64,000 nt of DNA from CAZAYY01 sp964489525. GTDB lineage: Bacteria; Chloroflexota; Anaerolineae; Anaerolineales; JABWBV01. The stretch lies in NCBI GenBank assembly GCA_964489525.1, contig CAZAYY010000014.1:1-64000 (forward strand), in the 5' to 3' direction. Made by a program: the position numbers and the translations under genes. Under the pieces are notes generated by a model. The model did not search any database and had not been told where the DNA came from. It was given only the letters and a program-made list of their open reading frames with translations. Of the stretch, positions 49,103-58,585 are shown in pieces. Positions within the stretch are counted from its first letter, which is position 1, and the number at the start of each line of letters is the position of its first letter.

Positions 49103-49155
49103 GTAAACCGCCGTTTTTCAAGACGATGGTATTGAAGATACATTCGGCGGTTTAC
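49103..49155 (+). promoter_or_regulatory. Long hairpin in the leader of the envelope operon
   Basis: GTAAACCGCCG (49103-49113) pairs perfectly with CGGCGGTTTAC (49145-49155), and TTCAA/TTGAA can pair inside. The element lies about 60 bases before the first ATG of a nine-gene operon. It has no T-tract on the exit side and could be a protein- or RNA-binding leader element, or a transposon-like remnant. Confidence 0.5.
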
Positions 49156-49212
49156 CTAACCTTGCCAACAGGCGGCCAAGCCTAAATCATTGACATTGAC
49201 ACAGAGAAGCAT

Positions 49213-51705
49213 ATGTCCATCACAAAAAAAATATTACTCGGATTGTTCCTCACCCCGCTGCTTTTGATTGCAGGCGCCATTACCGCCATCCCGGCACCGG
49301 CGTTCGCTCAGACACCCCCGGCGGGTTTAACCATGAGCGCCTCAGCCGCCTACAATGGCTATTTTAAGTATGGAGAGTGGCTGCCCATTTGGGTAACGCT
49401 CGAAAACGTCGGGCGGGATATCAACGCAGAGCTGCGGGTCAGTGTCGCGTCTGGCACAGTGGGCACCAACTTCAACGCCCCGGCAGAACTGCCCAGCGGT
49501 TCGCGCAAGCGAATCCCGCTGTATGTTCTTCCCAATAACTTTTCACGCCAGGTTGAAGTTCAGCTGGTTGAAAACGGGATGGTCATTGCCACCAGCCTGG
49601 TGGACGTTAACCCCCAGATGAACATTAACTTCCTGGTGGGCATCATCAGCGAATCTCGCGGCACCCTGCCCCTGATTGCCAGCATCGAGATTCCAGGCCA
49701 GCCGCGCCCGGTTTCGATTCTGGATATCGATTTGGATGATATTCCTGACCGGGCCGAGGGATTGCGCTCCTTAAGCGTTTTGATATTAAACAACACCGAC
49801 ACCTCAACCCTCAGCGCAGCCCAAAGCGCCGCCCTGGAAGGCTGGGTCCGGCAGGGAGGGCGGTTGGTGATTGGCGGCGGTACGGGCGCACTGAAAACCA
49901 CTGCGGGACTGCCGCAGGCGGTGCTGCCGGTTGCGCTCGAAGGCGATGTCTTTTTGGAAGAGGTTTCTGGGCTTGCTGCCCTGGCGGGTGGTGAGCAAGT
50001 GCGCACCCCTGGTCCCTTCCTGGCTGCCCTGGGTGCCCCGGTGGATCGCAGCCTTTCCCTGGCTTCTGCAGCTAACCCCAACTCCGCCCAACCCATCCCC
50101 CTGGTGCAGGAGCTTTCCCTGGGATCCGGCAAAGTGGATTTCATTGCCCTGGACCTGACTGCTTCCCCTTTTGACGCCTGGGGTGGTGTCACCGCCTTCT
50201 GGCAATCCTTGCTTTCCCCTGGCGCCTCCTACCCGGATTACATGCCTCCGGATATGTCGGCTCGCCAGCAAAAATCCAACTCCATTTACTACGCCCTGAG
50301 CAACCTGCCCATGCTCGACCTGCCCTCCGTGCGCGATATTGCCCTCCTCCTGGGCGTATACATCCTGTTGGTTGGGCCGGTGAACTATTTGGTTTTGCGC
50401 TGGCGTAAAATGCTAAACATAGCCTGGCTCACGGTTCCGCTGATTACCCTGGTGTTTGCGGCTGGGGCGTTTGGCCTGGGTGCCATGCGGCGTGGTTCTG
50501 ACATTGTGCTCAACGAGATTTCGGTCACCCTGCTGCAAACCGAAGAATATGCCTCGGTCACCAATTTTGTTGGCCTGTTTTCCCCGGGGCAGCAGTCTTT
50601 CTCGCTCGAGGTGGATACCCCCGGGCTGCTCAGTCCCCTCAACCCCTACTACGACCCGTGGAGTTCCTTCATGGGCCAACCCACAACGAACGCAATGACT
50701 TTGGTGCAGTCCCAACCGGCTTTGCTGCGCGGCCTGTCGGTCAGCCAGGGTGCCATGCAGGGCTTTTTGGTCGAAGGCAACCAGGCCACCCTGGGGCTGC
50801 TTCAGGCAGATTTATTCATCTCAGACCGCAGCGTGGTTGGGTCTGTGGATAACCAAACCAGCCTCGATTTGAAAGATGTCGTTCTGGTGGTTAACAGCCA
50901 GTTCCAATTTTTGGGCGACCTGCCAGCCGGGGAGTCGCTTGAAGTCAACCTTGTTCTGCAGGATATCACCCAACAGCCTTTTTATATGCCGCCTTTCAGC
51001 TACCGGATTTACGAAAGCGCCCTCTCTGGCGGCGGTGGCTCGGTAATGGATTCCCGCCGGGCTGATGTGCGCCGCTCCATTTTGGAAAGTGTGTTTGATT
51101 CAGGCAGCTTCCGCATGGACCAGCCTGCCGCTGCACAGTCCGGTTCAACAGGCAGCATGCCTAATGTCCAGGCTTTCGTGATTGGTTGGTTGGATGGAGA
51201 AGGCAGCGGCCTGGCTGTGCCCAAACTGCCCGTAAAAGTCACGGGCGAACAGCCCTCCCACCAGCTTACCGGCCTGGTGTACCAATATGTGCCCGTGAGC
51301 TTCCAGGCTGAAGGGCGTTTTTCCGTCCCACCCGGGCTGCTCTTGGGCCAGCTGGTTGAGTCCAGCGGCAATTTCAGCCGCTGCGGCGACCTGTGGTCCA
51401 ATGCCTATTACATTGGCAAGGGTGAAGCCCTGCTGCGCTTCGATTTGCCGGCCAGCCAGGATATTGACTCGCTTTTACTGGGCCTTGTTTCCGAACGTGG
51501 CTGGCTGAATGCGCTGGATGTAGCTTTGTACGATTGGCAGCAAGATAGTTGGGTTACCGTAGATAACCTCCAACACGGTGTCAACCAGGTCAGCGCTGCC
51601 CAACGGTTTATTGATGCTGCCGGCCAGGTGCGCTTGCAGGTTTCTGGCTCAGATGACTTTGGCAACTGTGTTTCCGTTTCCATTGGTATGGAAGGAACCC
51701 GCTAA
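49213..51705 (+). CDS. Secreted/membrane-anchored protein of unknown function, first gene of envelope operon
   Basis: An 830-residue protein with a signal peptide (residues 1-33, ending PAFAQ), a beta-rich domain to about 150, a Rossmann-like segment resembling the GATase-like fold of VWA operon proteins (ALEGWVRQGGRLVIGGGTGA), a pair of membrane helices at about 375-425 (IALLLGVYILLVGPVNYLVL and ITLVFAAGAFGLGAM) and a long extracytoplasmic C-terminus with jelly-roll-like strands. Not assigned to a named family. It precedes ABC-2 transporter genes by ~35 bases and probably senses or presents something to that system (inference). Confidence 0.85.
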   Translation: MSITKKILLGLFLTPLLLIAGAITAIPAPAFAQTPPAGLTMSASAAYNGYFKYGEWLPIWVTLENVGRDINAELRVSVASGTVGTNFNAPAELPSGSRKRIPLYVLPNNFSRQVEVQLVENGMVIATSLVDVNPQMNINFLVGIISESRGTLPLIASIEIPGQPRPVSILDIDLDDIPDRAEGLRSLSVLILNNTDTSTLSAAQSAALEGWVRQGGRLVIGGGTGALKTTAGLPQAVLPVALEGDVFLEEVSGLAALAGGEQVRTPGPFLAALGAPVDRSLSLASAANPNSAQPIPLVQELSLGSGKVDFIALDLTASPFDAWGGVTAFWQSLLSPGASYPDYMPPDMSARQQKSNSIYYALSNLPMLDLPSVRDIALLLGVYILLVGPVNYLVLRWRKMLNIAWLTVPLITLVFAAGAFGLGAMRRGSDIVLNEISVTLLQTEEYASVTNFVGLFSPGQQSFSLEVDTPGLLSPLNPYYDPWSSFMGQPTTNAMTLVQSQPALLRGLSVSQGAMQGFLVEGNQATLGLLQADLFISDRSVVGSVDNQTSLDLKDVVLVVNSQFQFLGDLPAGESLEVNLVLQDITQQPFYMPPFSYRIYESALSGGGGSVMDSRRADVRRSILESVFDSGSFRMDQPAAAQSGSTGSMPNVQAFVIGWLDGEGSGLAVPKLPVKVTGEQPSHQLTGLVYQYVPVSFQAEGRFSVPPGLLLGQLVESSGNFSRCGDLWSNAYYIGKGEALLRFDLPASQDIDSLLLGLVSERGWLNALDVALYDWQQDSWVTVDNLQHGVNQVSAAQRFIDAAGQVRLQVSGSDDFGNCVSVSIGMEGTR

Positions 51706-51739
51706 CCCCCATTGCAAAACAAACCCGATGGAGCAACCC

Positions 51740-52741
51740 ATGCAGACAAGCACCACTCCCAATGAAAACCTCGCACCCGCCCCGGCCCCAACCGAAGCGA
51801 GCGCGCCACCCCTGGCCATTGAAACCCGCCAGCTTACCCGGGTTTATGGTAAGTTGACTGCCGTGTACCAGTTGAATTTGCACGTGCCGAACGGGTCTAT
51901 TTTTGGCCTGATTGGCCCCAACGGTGCCGGAAAAACCACCACCCTGCGCATGCTTGCTGGCTTGCTCGAACCCTCTGCCGGCGAAATTCTCATCAACGGC
52001 CAGCGCGCCAGCCTGGATTGGAAAACCCTGCAGTGGCAAATTGGCTACATGCCCGACTTTTTCGGCGTGTACGATGATTTGCTGGTTTGGGAATACCTCG
52101 ACTTTTTTGCCCGCTGCTACAACCTTTCCCCTGCCCGGCGCAAACAGGTGGTGGACGATTTGCTCGACCTGGTAGACCTCTCTGGAAAGCGCGATGCCTT
52201 TGTGCAAACCCTTTCGCGCGGCATGCGCCAGCGCTTGTGCCTGGCCCATGCCCTCGTTCACGACCCCAAGGTGCTGCTGCTGGACGAGCCAGCCTCAGGC
52301 CTCGACCCACGGGCTCGCATCGAAATGCGCGAACTGCTGCGCGAACTCAGCCGGATGGGCAAAACGATTGTGCTCAGTTCGCACATCCTGGCTGAATTGG
52401 CCGAAATGTGCGATTCCATTGCCATCATCGAGCGCGGCCAGCTGGTTGCTTCGGGGCCAATTACCACCATTCGCGAAAGAATGGAGCGCGCCAAGAAGAT
52501 TCGCATCCGGGTGCTGACCGACCGCGACCATGCCAAAGCGGCTCTGCTGGGCCAACCGGGTGTGGAAGAAATCGCCGAAGCCAACGGCGACCTTTCCATC
52601 CTGTTTAACGGCAGCAGCGAAGCCATGGCCAACCTGCTCGAAACCCTGATTGCCCGCAGTGTGCGCGTGGCCTCATTCTACGAAGAAACCACCGGGTTGG
52701 AAGAACTTTTCCTCCACCTGACCAAAGGAGAAGTGGCATGA
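51740..52741 (+). CDS. ABC transporter ATP-binding protein (ABC-2 type)
   Basis: A 333-residue ATPase. Walker A is GLIGPNGAGKTTTLRMLAGL, the signature LSRGMRQRLCLAHALVHD, Walker B VLLLDEPASGLDPRARIEM and the H-loop LSSHILAELAEMC. A DUF4162-like C-terminal tail (~70 residues) is typical of ABC-2 ATPases. The first ~30 residues are a Pro/Ala-rich extension. I start it at 51740 because GGAG precedes that ATG with six bases of spacing; another ATG lies 12 bases upstream. It overlaps the permease gene by ATGA. Confidence 0.94.
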   Translation: MQTSTTPNENLAPAPAPTEASAPPLAIETRQLTRVYGKLTAVYQLNLHVPNGSIFGLIGPNGAGKTTTLRMLAGLLEPSAGEILINGQRASLDWKTLQWQIGYMPDFFGVYDDLLVWEYLDFFARCYNLSPARRKQVVDDLLDLVDLSGKRDAFVQTLSRGMRQRLCLAHALVHDPKVLLLDEPASGLDPRARIEMRELLRELSRMGKTIVLSSHILAELAEMCDSIAIIERGQLVASGPITTIRERMERAKKIRIRVLTDRDHAKAALLGQPGVEEIAEANGDLSILFNGSSEAMANLLETLIARSVRVASFYEETTGLEELFLHLTKGEVA

Positions 52742-54231
52742 ACTGGTCTTTGAATCCCATCATTATTAAAGATGTGCGCTCCCGGATGCGCGGTATGCGT
52801 GCCTTTCTCACTCTCACGGGCATCCTGCTTTTGTTTGCGCTGTTCAGCTACGCCATTTTCAGGCTGGTGCAGTTGGCCGGGTACTATTCCTATGGGGTCT
52901 CGATGAGTGCAATGATCGGCCAGTCCCTGTTCAGCGGGTTGGTCATTATGATGCTGCTGCTCATTTTCGCCATTACCCCCGGCGTAACTGCCGGGGCGAT
53001 CAGTTCGGAAAAACAGACCCAAACCTATGAAATGCTGCTGGCTACGCCGCTGCACCCGGCCCGCATCCTGTGGGGCAAGCTGTTTTCAGCGCTCAGCTAC
53101 GTCTTCCTGCTTTTGTTTGCCGCGGTGCCTTTCGCCAGTTTGGTGTTTATTTTTGGCGGGGTGACCTTGCGGGATATGCTCAAGGCCGCGCTCATGCTGG
53201 CTGTTATCGCCATCCTGATTGGCGTGGTGGGCATTTTTATGTCCGCCATCATCAACCGTACCGGTTGGGCCACCATCCTGACCTATGTGTTTGTCGCCCT
53301 GATTGTGGTTGTGCCAACGATCAGCACCTGGGTGTACAGCCTCACCCGCCAAATGACCGCGCCGCGCTGGCTGATGATTCCCAGCCCGATCGCGGCCCTG
53401 CATTCCACTTTTTCAACCCTGGGCACAGGCGGCGGCAGTCCGTTGGATGCTTTCTGGTACATCTTTGGCATTGGCTATTATTACTACGACGCTTTCAGCC
53501 AGGTGGGCATTCCTCGCCCGCTTTACCATTACTCGCTGCCTTTCTTCCTGGCGCTGGCCCTCATCATCTACCTGGTCACCACCCGCCTGGTGCGCCCCAC
53601 CCGCCGGTGGAAGTTCACCTGGCAAAATGCCCTGGCCGTTGTGGCCATTGCCGGCGGTTTCGGCGGCGCGGTGTACGGCGGCTTTGCCCTGACCAATGAG
53701 CAGTACCAGAATTACGATATTTTTTCCACAATCCAGCCCCCGGTAGCCGAAAAAGCGTTTGCCGTGGAGCAGGTGGTTGTGCAGGTTCCCCCGGTGGATG
53801 TCAAGGGAATGGTGCCTGCCATCACGGAGGAGGATTCTATTGCCATTTACACCGCTGCCATTCAGCAGATGGTTCCCCCCGATACCCAGACCGTGTACCT
53901 GATGCGCATCACCAACGACGCCATCGGCGACCCCATTACCCCCCAGTTTGAGCCGCAGGTCATTTCCGACTACGTCTCCCAGGGGGTGGCCCAGCAGGCC
54001 GGCGCGGCCTGGGTTTGGGTGGATGCTCCCGAGCAGGCTGTTGTGGATGAAACCAGCGTCTATATCACCCTGGGCAACATCCAGATCCAGGGCAACGACC
54101 TGGTCTGGGTGCCCATAAAAATTGAAACGCTTCGACTTGAAACCGGGCAAACCCTCGCCATTTTGCGCGATAAAGAAGGCCTGTGGCTTGTCAGTGGAAA
54201 TACAGGTGGTGTATGGACCTCCGAGAAATAA
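52738..54231 (+). CDS. ABC-2 type permease with extracytoplasmic C-terminal domain
   Basis: A 497-residue permease with about six to seven membrane segments in residues 18-310, the family motif EKQTQTYEMLLATPLHPARI and a final helix before a ~170-residue C-terminal extracytoplasmic domain (from about residue 330: YDIFSTIQPPVAEKAFAVEQ). That soluble tail, with VYLMRITNDAIGDPITPQFE, is unusual for ABC-2 permeases. It pairs with the preceding ATPase. The substrate is unknown, but the operon suggests cell-envelope export. Confidence 0.92.
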   Translation: MNWSLNPIIIKDVRSRMRGMRAFLTLTGILLLFALFSYAIFRLVQLAGYYSYGVSMSAMIGQSLFSGLVIMMLLLIFAITPGVTAGAISSEKQTQTYEMLLATPLHPARILWGKLFSALSYVFLLLFAAVPFASLVFIFGGVTLRDMLKAALMLAVIAILIGVVGIFMSAIINRTGWATILTYVFVALIVVVPTISTWVYSLTRQMTAPRWLMIPSPIAALHSTFSTLGTGGGSPLDAFWYIFGIGYYYYDAFSQVGIPRPLYHYSLPFFLALALIIYLVTTRLVRPTRRWKFTWQNALAVVAIAGGFGGAVYGGFALTNEQYQNYDIFSTIQPPVAEKAFAVEQVVVQVPPVDVKGMVPAITEEDSIAIYTAAIQQMVPPDTQTVYLMRITNDAIGDPITPQFEPQVISDYVSQGVAQQAGAAWVWVDAPEQAVVDETSVYITLGNIQIQGNDLVWVPIKIETLRLETGQTLAILRDKEGLWLVSGNTGGVWTSEK

Positions 54232-55919
54232 CCTTTAAACAACGCCTGGTGCGCCTGAGCCGCTGGCAGCACCTGCGCGATGGCTGGCTGCGGGCGCAGC
54301 GCACCCTCTGGCTGGCTGCCGCCGGGGCTGGGATTGTGCAGGTGCTTGGGCGCCTGTTCCCGATTGAAAACCGGCTCGCCTGGACGTTTGCCCCGCTGGC
54401 TTTGTGGCTGGTGTTCAACCTGGCGGTTCTGGGCTTCACCCTGCTGCCTCGCTCCAACCCACGTTGGGTGCAGCGGGCTGCCCGCCGCCTCGACCTGGAA
54501 TTGAACCTGAAAGAACGCCTGTCCACGGCAGTGGCCACCCACCACCCGCTGTGGGAGAAAACAGCCCTGCCCCAACCCACAGCCGGCCCCATCGCCGACC
54601 CCTTTGGCCTTTACGAACGCCAATGGAGCGATGCCCAGGCGGTGGTGAGTGCGATTGACCCTCGCCGTGCCTTTCGCTTTGGCTGGCTGCGCCGGCCCTT
54701 GCAGACTGCCGCGGCCCTGGTTGTTCTTGCCGGGCTGGCGGTTGTGCTGCCTAACCCCATGGATCTTGTCCTGGCTGAACGGGCGGCCATCCGCGAGACT
54801 GCCGAAATCCAGGCCGAGCGCATTGAAGAACTGCGTGAAGAAATTGCCAACAACCAGGAACTCACCCCCGAAGAGCGCGAACGCCTGCAGCGCGAGTTAG
54901 AAGAACTGGCTCGCCAGCTTCAAAACAACCCGGGCAGCCTGGAAGACGCCCTTGCAGACATTGCCAAATTAGAAGAAGAACTGAGCCAGCGCCTGGATGC
55001 CAACGCCAACCAGCGCGAGGCCGCCTTGCAAGCGCTGGCCGAGAAAATGCGCTCCCTGGCGCAGATGTCGCCCATGGAAGCAAACCAGGCTGTCAACGCG
55101 GCTTTGGCCGAAGCGCTGGAAAAACTGACCGAGCAGCTCCAAAACATGGATGCCCAGGAGCAAAAAGAGCTGGCCGAAGCCCTGGCCCAACTCGCCGCCG
55201 AAATGGCCCTGGCCGGAGACCAATCCCTGGCCCAGGCCCTGGCCGCCCTGGCCCAGGCTGCCCAATCTGGCAGTTCCCAGTCCATGGCCGAAGCCGCCGA
55301 AGGGGTGATGGACGAAACCAACCAGGCCCTGGCCGAGCTGTCCGACCAGGAAGCCATCCAACAGGCCCTGGCCCAGTTGGGCAAAAGCAGCCAGCAGCTT
55401 TCCAACACAGGCCGCCAGATGGCCGCCAACGCACAGCCAGGCCAATCGGGCCAATCGGGTCAATCTGGCCAGTCCGGTCAACCCGGCAGCCAGGGGCAGT
55501 CGGGTCAGTCCGGTCAATCTGGCAGCCAGGGCCAATCGGGTACAGGGCAAAACCCCGGTTCAGGCGGCGGCTCGCAGGCCAACACCCTGCCGCCCAACAC
55601 CGGCTCCGGCCAGATGGGCGACCCCACCCGACCGGCCGACCCGGCCGCATTTGAAGATTTCAGCGCACAGGTCTATGTGCCTTTTGACCGGGGTAATGGG
55701 GAAGAAATGTTCGTCCCCGGCCAGGATACCGGGCAAGGCCCCACCCAGGTGCGTGAAGACCGCACCCCGCTGCCCGGCGGCATCAACCCTGCCCTCGCAC
55801 CCTACTACCAGGTGTTCGCCAACTATGCCAACGCCGCCAACCAGGCTGTGGAGCAGGGCTATATTCCTACCGATATGCGCGACTATGTCCGCGATTATTT
55901 TTCCAGGTTGGCCCCTTAG
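54213..55919 (+). CDS. Coiled-coil membrane protein with Gln/Ser/Gly repeat
   Basis: A 568-residue protein. Two membrane helices lie near residues 33-77 and a third near 160-180; between them is a cytoplasmic loop. Then comes a long Glu/Gln/Ala-rich coiled coil (about 185-400: QAERIEELREEIANNQELTP). A low-complexity linker of QSG and GQSG units follows (about 405-455), then a compact C-terminal region with INPALAPYYQVFANYANAAN. It resembles DUF4175-like proteins of aerotolerance-type operons, but I am not certain. ATG at 54213 overlaps the permease end by 19 bases. Confidence 0.86.
   Translation: MDLREITFKQRLVRLSRWQHLRDGWLRAQRTLWLAAAGAGIVQVLGRLFPIENRLAWTFAPLALWLVFNLAVLGFTLLPRSNPRWVQRAARRLDLELNLKERLSTAVATHHPLWEKTALPQPTAGPIADPFGLYERQWSDAQAVVSAIDPRRAFRFGWLRRPLQTAAALVVLAGLAVVLPNPMDLVLAERAAIRETAEIQAERIEELREEIANNQELTPEERERLQRELEELARQLQNNPGSLEDALADIAKLEEELSQRLDANANQREAALQALAEKMRSLAQMSPMEANQAVNAALAEALEKLTEQLQNMDAQEQKELAEALAQLAAEMALAGDQSLAQALAALAQAAQSGSSQSMAEAAEGVMDETNQALAELSDQEAIQQALAQLGKSSQQLSNTGRQMAANAQPGQSGQSGQSGQSGQPGSQGQSGQSGQSGSQGQSGTGQNPGSGGGSQANTLPPNTGSGQMGDPTRPADPAAFEDFSAQVYVPFDRGNGEEMFVPGQDTGQGPTQVREDRTPLPGGINPALAPYYQVFANYANAANQAVEQGYIPTDMRDYVRDYFSRLAP
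55430..55560 (+). repeat. Coding tandem repeat (Gln-Ser-Gly)
   Basis: About 12 units of CAATCGGGC-like 9-mers encode Q-S-G or G-Q-S-G runs inside the coiled-coil protein. The number of units may vary between strains or be mis-assembled. Confidence 0.75.
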
Positions 55920-55934
55920 CAGAGAGGTGAAACA

Positions 55935-56534
55935 ATGCGCCGCTTTTGGGTAGGTTGGGTGTTTTTGATCGCCGTTTTAACGGCCTGCGCATCTGCGCCC
56001 CCCGCTGCCGCGACCCCGGAATGGGCTGTTTTGCAGGCGGTAGAGCGCAGCCCAGCCATCCCCGACGCACAGGTGCTTCCAGAAACCCTGCAGGTGGTGC
56101 AGTCCCAGGTTTGGGAAGAAAGCGTCATGGTTTTGGTGCGCTATTCCGCCCAGGATCAAGCCCGCCGGCATGAATGCGATGCCCTCTACCAGGCCATCAC
56201 CCTGCCAAATGGCTGGGCGGTTAACAGCAGCGGCGCCGGCTGTGTTTCCGGACAGCCCACCCAACCCGCAGCCCTGACTGCATCCAGCGGCATGCACAGC
56301 AGCTCCGATACAGAGCCGTTTAGCTACGCCTACGGCCAGGTGAACGATGCCCGCATCGCCAGCGTTCGGGTTACCTGGGACGATGGGAAGGCCAACTCGG
56401 CCGTTCCCGTGCGCGGCTACTACCTGGTTGTGCGCAGTGGCAATCATCCCTACACAAAAATTGAAGGCCTGGATGCAGATGGCATGGTTATTGAGAAAAT
56501 CGAAGTGGAAATTGCCCCAGGTAAAACCCCCTAG
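55935..56534 (+). CDS. Predicted lipoprotein of the envelope operon
   Basis: A 199-residue protein with a type-II signal peptide: MRRFWVGWVFLIAVLTAC, lipobox Cys18. The mature part is a small beta-rich domain with Cys residues (CDALYQAITLPNGWAVNSS; GAGCVSGQP). I know no family name. It sits between the coiled-coil protein and MoxR, 15 bases after the former, and would be anchored at the outer face of the cytoplasmic membrane. Confidence 0.87.
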   Translation: MRRFWVGWVFLIAVLTACASAPPAAATPEWAVLQAVERSPAIPDAQVLPETLQVVQSQVWEESVMVLVRYSAQDQARRHECDALYQAITLPNGWAVNSSGAGCVSGQPTQPAALTASSGMHSSSDTEPFSYAYGQVNDARIASVRVTWDDGKANSAVPVRGYYLVVRSGNHPYTKIEGLDADGMVIEKIEVEIAPGKTP

Positions 56535-56605
56535 AAATATTTTTCGAACCATTTTCTTGGCTCGATGTTGACGATCAGATGTCCAATGTACGAAGGAAGA
56601 AAGCG

Positions 56606-57624
<1,019 letters not shown>

Positions 57625-57661
57625 CCCTGGCCCCCCAAAAACAGGAGGATCTTTCTCAGCC

Positions 57662-58585
57662 ATGACCGCTGAAACGGCTCCCACGCCAGTCCCTGCCCCA
57701 CCCACAGCCCCGCTGTTCGACAGCCGCTTTCTCAGCCGCCTCGAACGCCTGGCCATCCTCTCGCGCCGCCCGCGCACAGGCCAGATGCAGGGCGAGCGGC
57801 GCAGCCCCAAGCGCGGCCAGTCGGTGGAATTTTCCGACTTCCGCCCCTACACCCACGGCGATGACTTCCGCCGGATTGACTGGAACGCCTACGCCCGCCT
57901 GGAGCGCTTCTTCATCAAGCTGTTTGTGGAAGAAGAAGACCTTAATATCCATATCCTGCTCGACGCCAGCCAGTCGATGGATTGGGGCGAACCCACCAAG
58001 CACTGGTACGGGGTGCGCGCTGCCGGTGCCCTGGGCTACATCGCCCTGGCGGGGTTAGACCGGGTGAGTGTGACGGTGTTGGGCGGCGCTCCCGGCAGCC
58101 CCACCTATTTTTCGCCCCACCGCGGCAAAGCCCAGGCCCACGCCCTTTTCTCGTTTTTGCAATCTGTCCAGCCGGGCGGGGCCGTTCAGTTGGGCGCCCA
58201 GCTGATTCGCTATGGCGCGGCGGGCAAATCGCCCGGGCCGCTCCTGCTCTTTTCTGACCTGATGGACCCCGCCTGGGCGGACGGCCTGCGCATGCTGGCT
58301 GGCGCCGGGTACGATGTGACTGTGCTGCACACCCTTTCGCCCGATGAAATTGCCCCCCAGGTCAGCGGGGATATCAAGCTGGTGGATTCGGAAACCGGCC
58401 AAACCATCGAAATCACCGCCGATGCCGAGTTCCTGGCGCGCTACCAGGCCAACCTGGAAGGCTGGCAGGAAGAACTTCGCCGCTTTTGTGGGGCGCGCAA
58501 CATGCAGTACCTGCCTGTAATCACCGACCTGCCATTTGAAGAGCTGATTTTCACCTGGCTGCGCCGGCAGGGAGTGGTGCGATGA
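57662..58585 (+). CDS. DUF58 protein
   Basis: A 307-residue DUF58 protein. The family signature GERRSPKRGQSVEFSDFRPY then THGDDFRRIDWNAYARLERF is complete, followed by a VWA-like fold beginning NIHILLDASQSMDWGEPTKH with a MIDAS-type DxSxS. DUF58 proteins work with MoxR ATPases. AGGAGGATC precedes the ATG. It overlaps the next VWA gene by ATGA. Confidence 0.94.
   Translation: MTAETAPTPVPAPPTAPLFDSRFLSRLERLAILSRRPRTGQMQGERRSPKRGQSVEFSDFRPYTHGDDFRRIDWNAYARLERFFIKLFVEEEDLNIHILLDASQSMDWGEPTKHWYGVRAAGALGYIALAGLDRVSVTVLGGAPGSPTYFSPHRGKAQAHALFSFLQSVQPGGAVQLGAQLIRYGAAGKSPGPLLLFSDLMDPAWADGLRMLAGAGYDVTVLHTLSPDEIAPQVSGDIKLVDSETGQTIEITADAEFLARYQANLEGWQEELRRFCGARNMQYLPVITDLPFEELIFTWLRRQGVVR

Noticed and set aside
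48849..49121. 90-codon minus-strand frame in the divergent gap
   Set aside because: No ribosome-binding site, no similarity I recognise, and it overlaps the leader hairpin.
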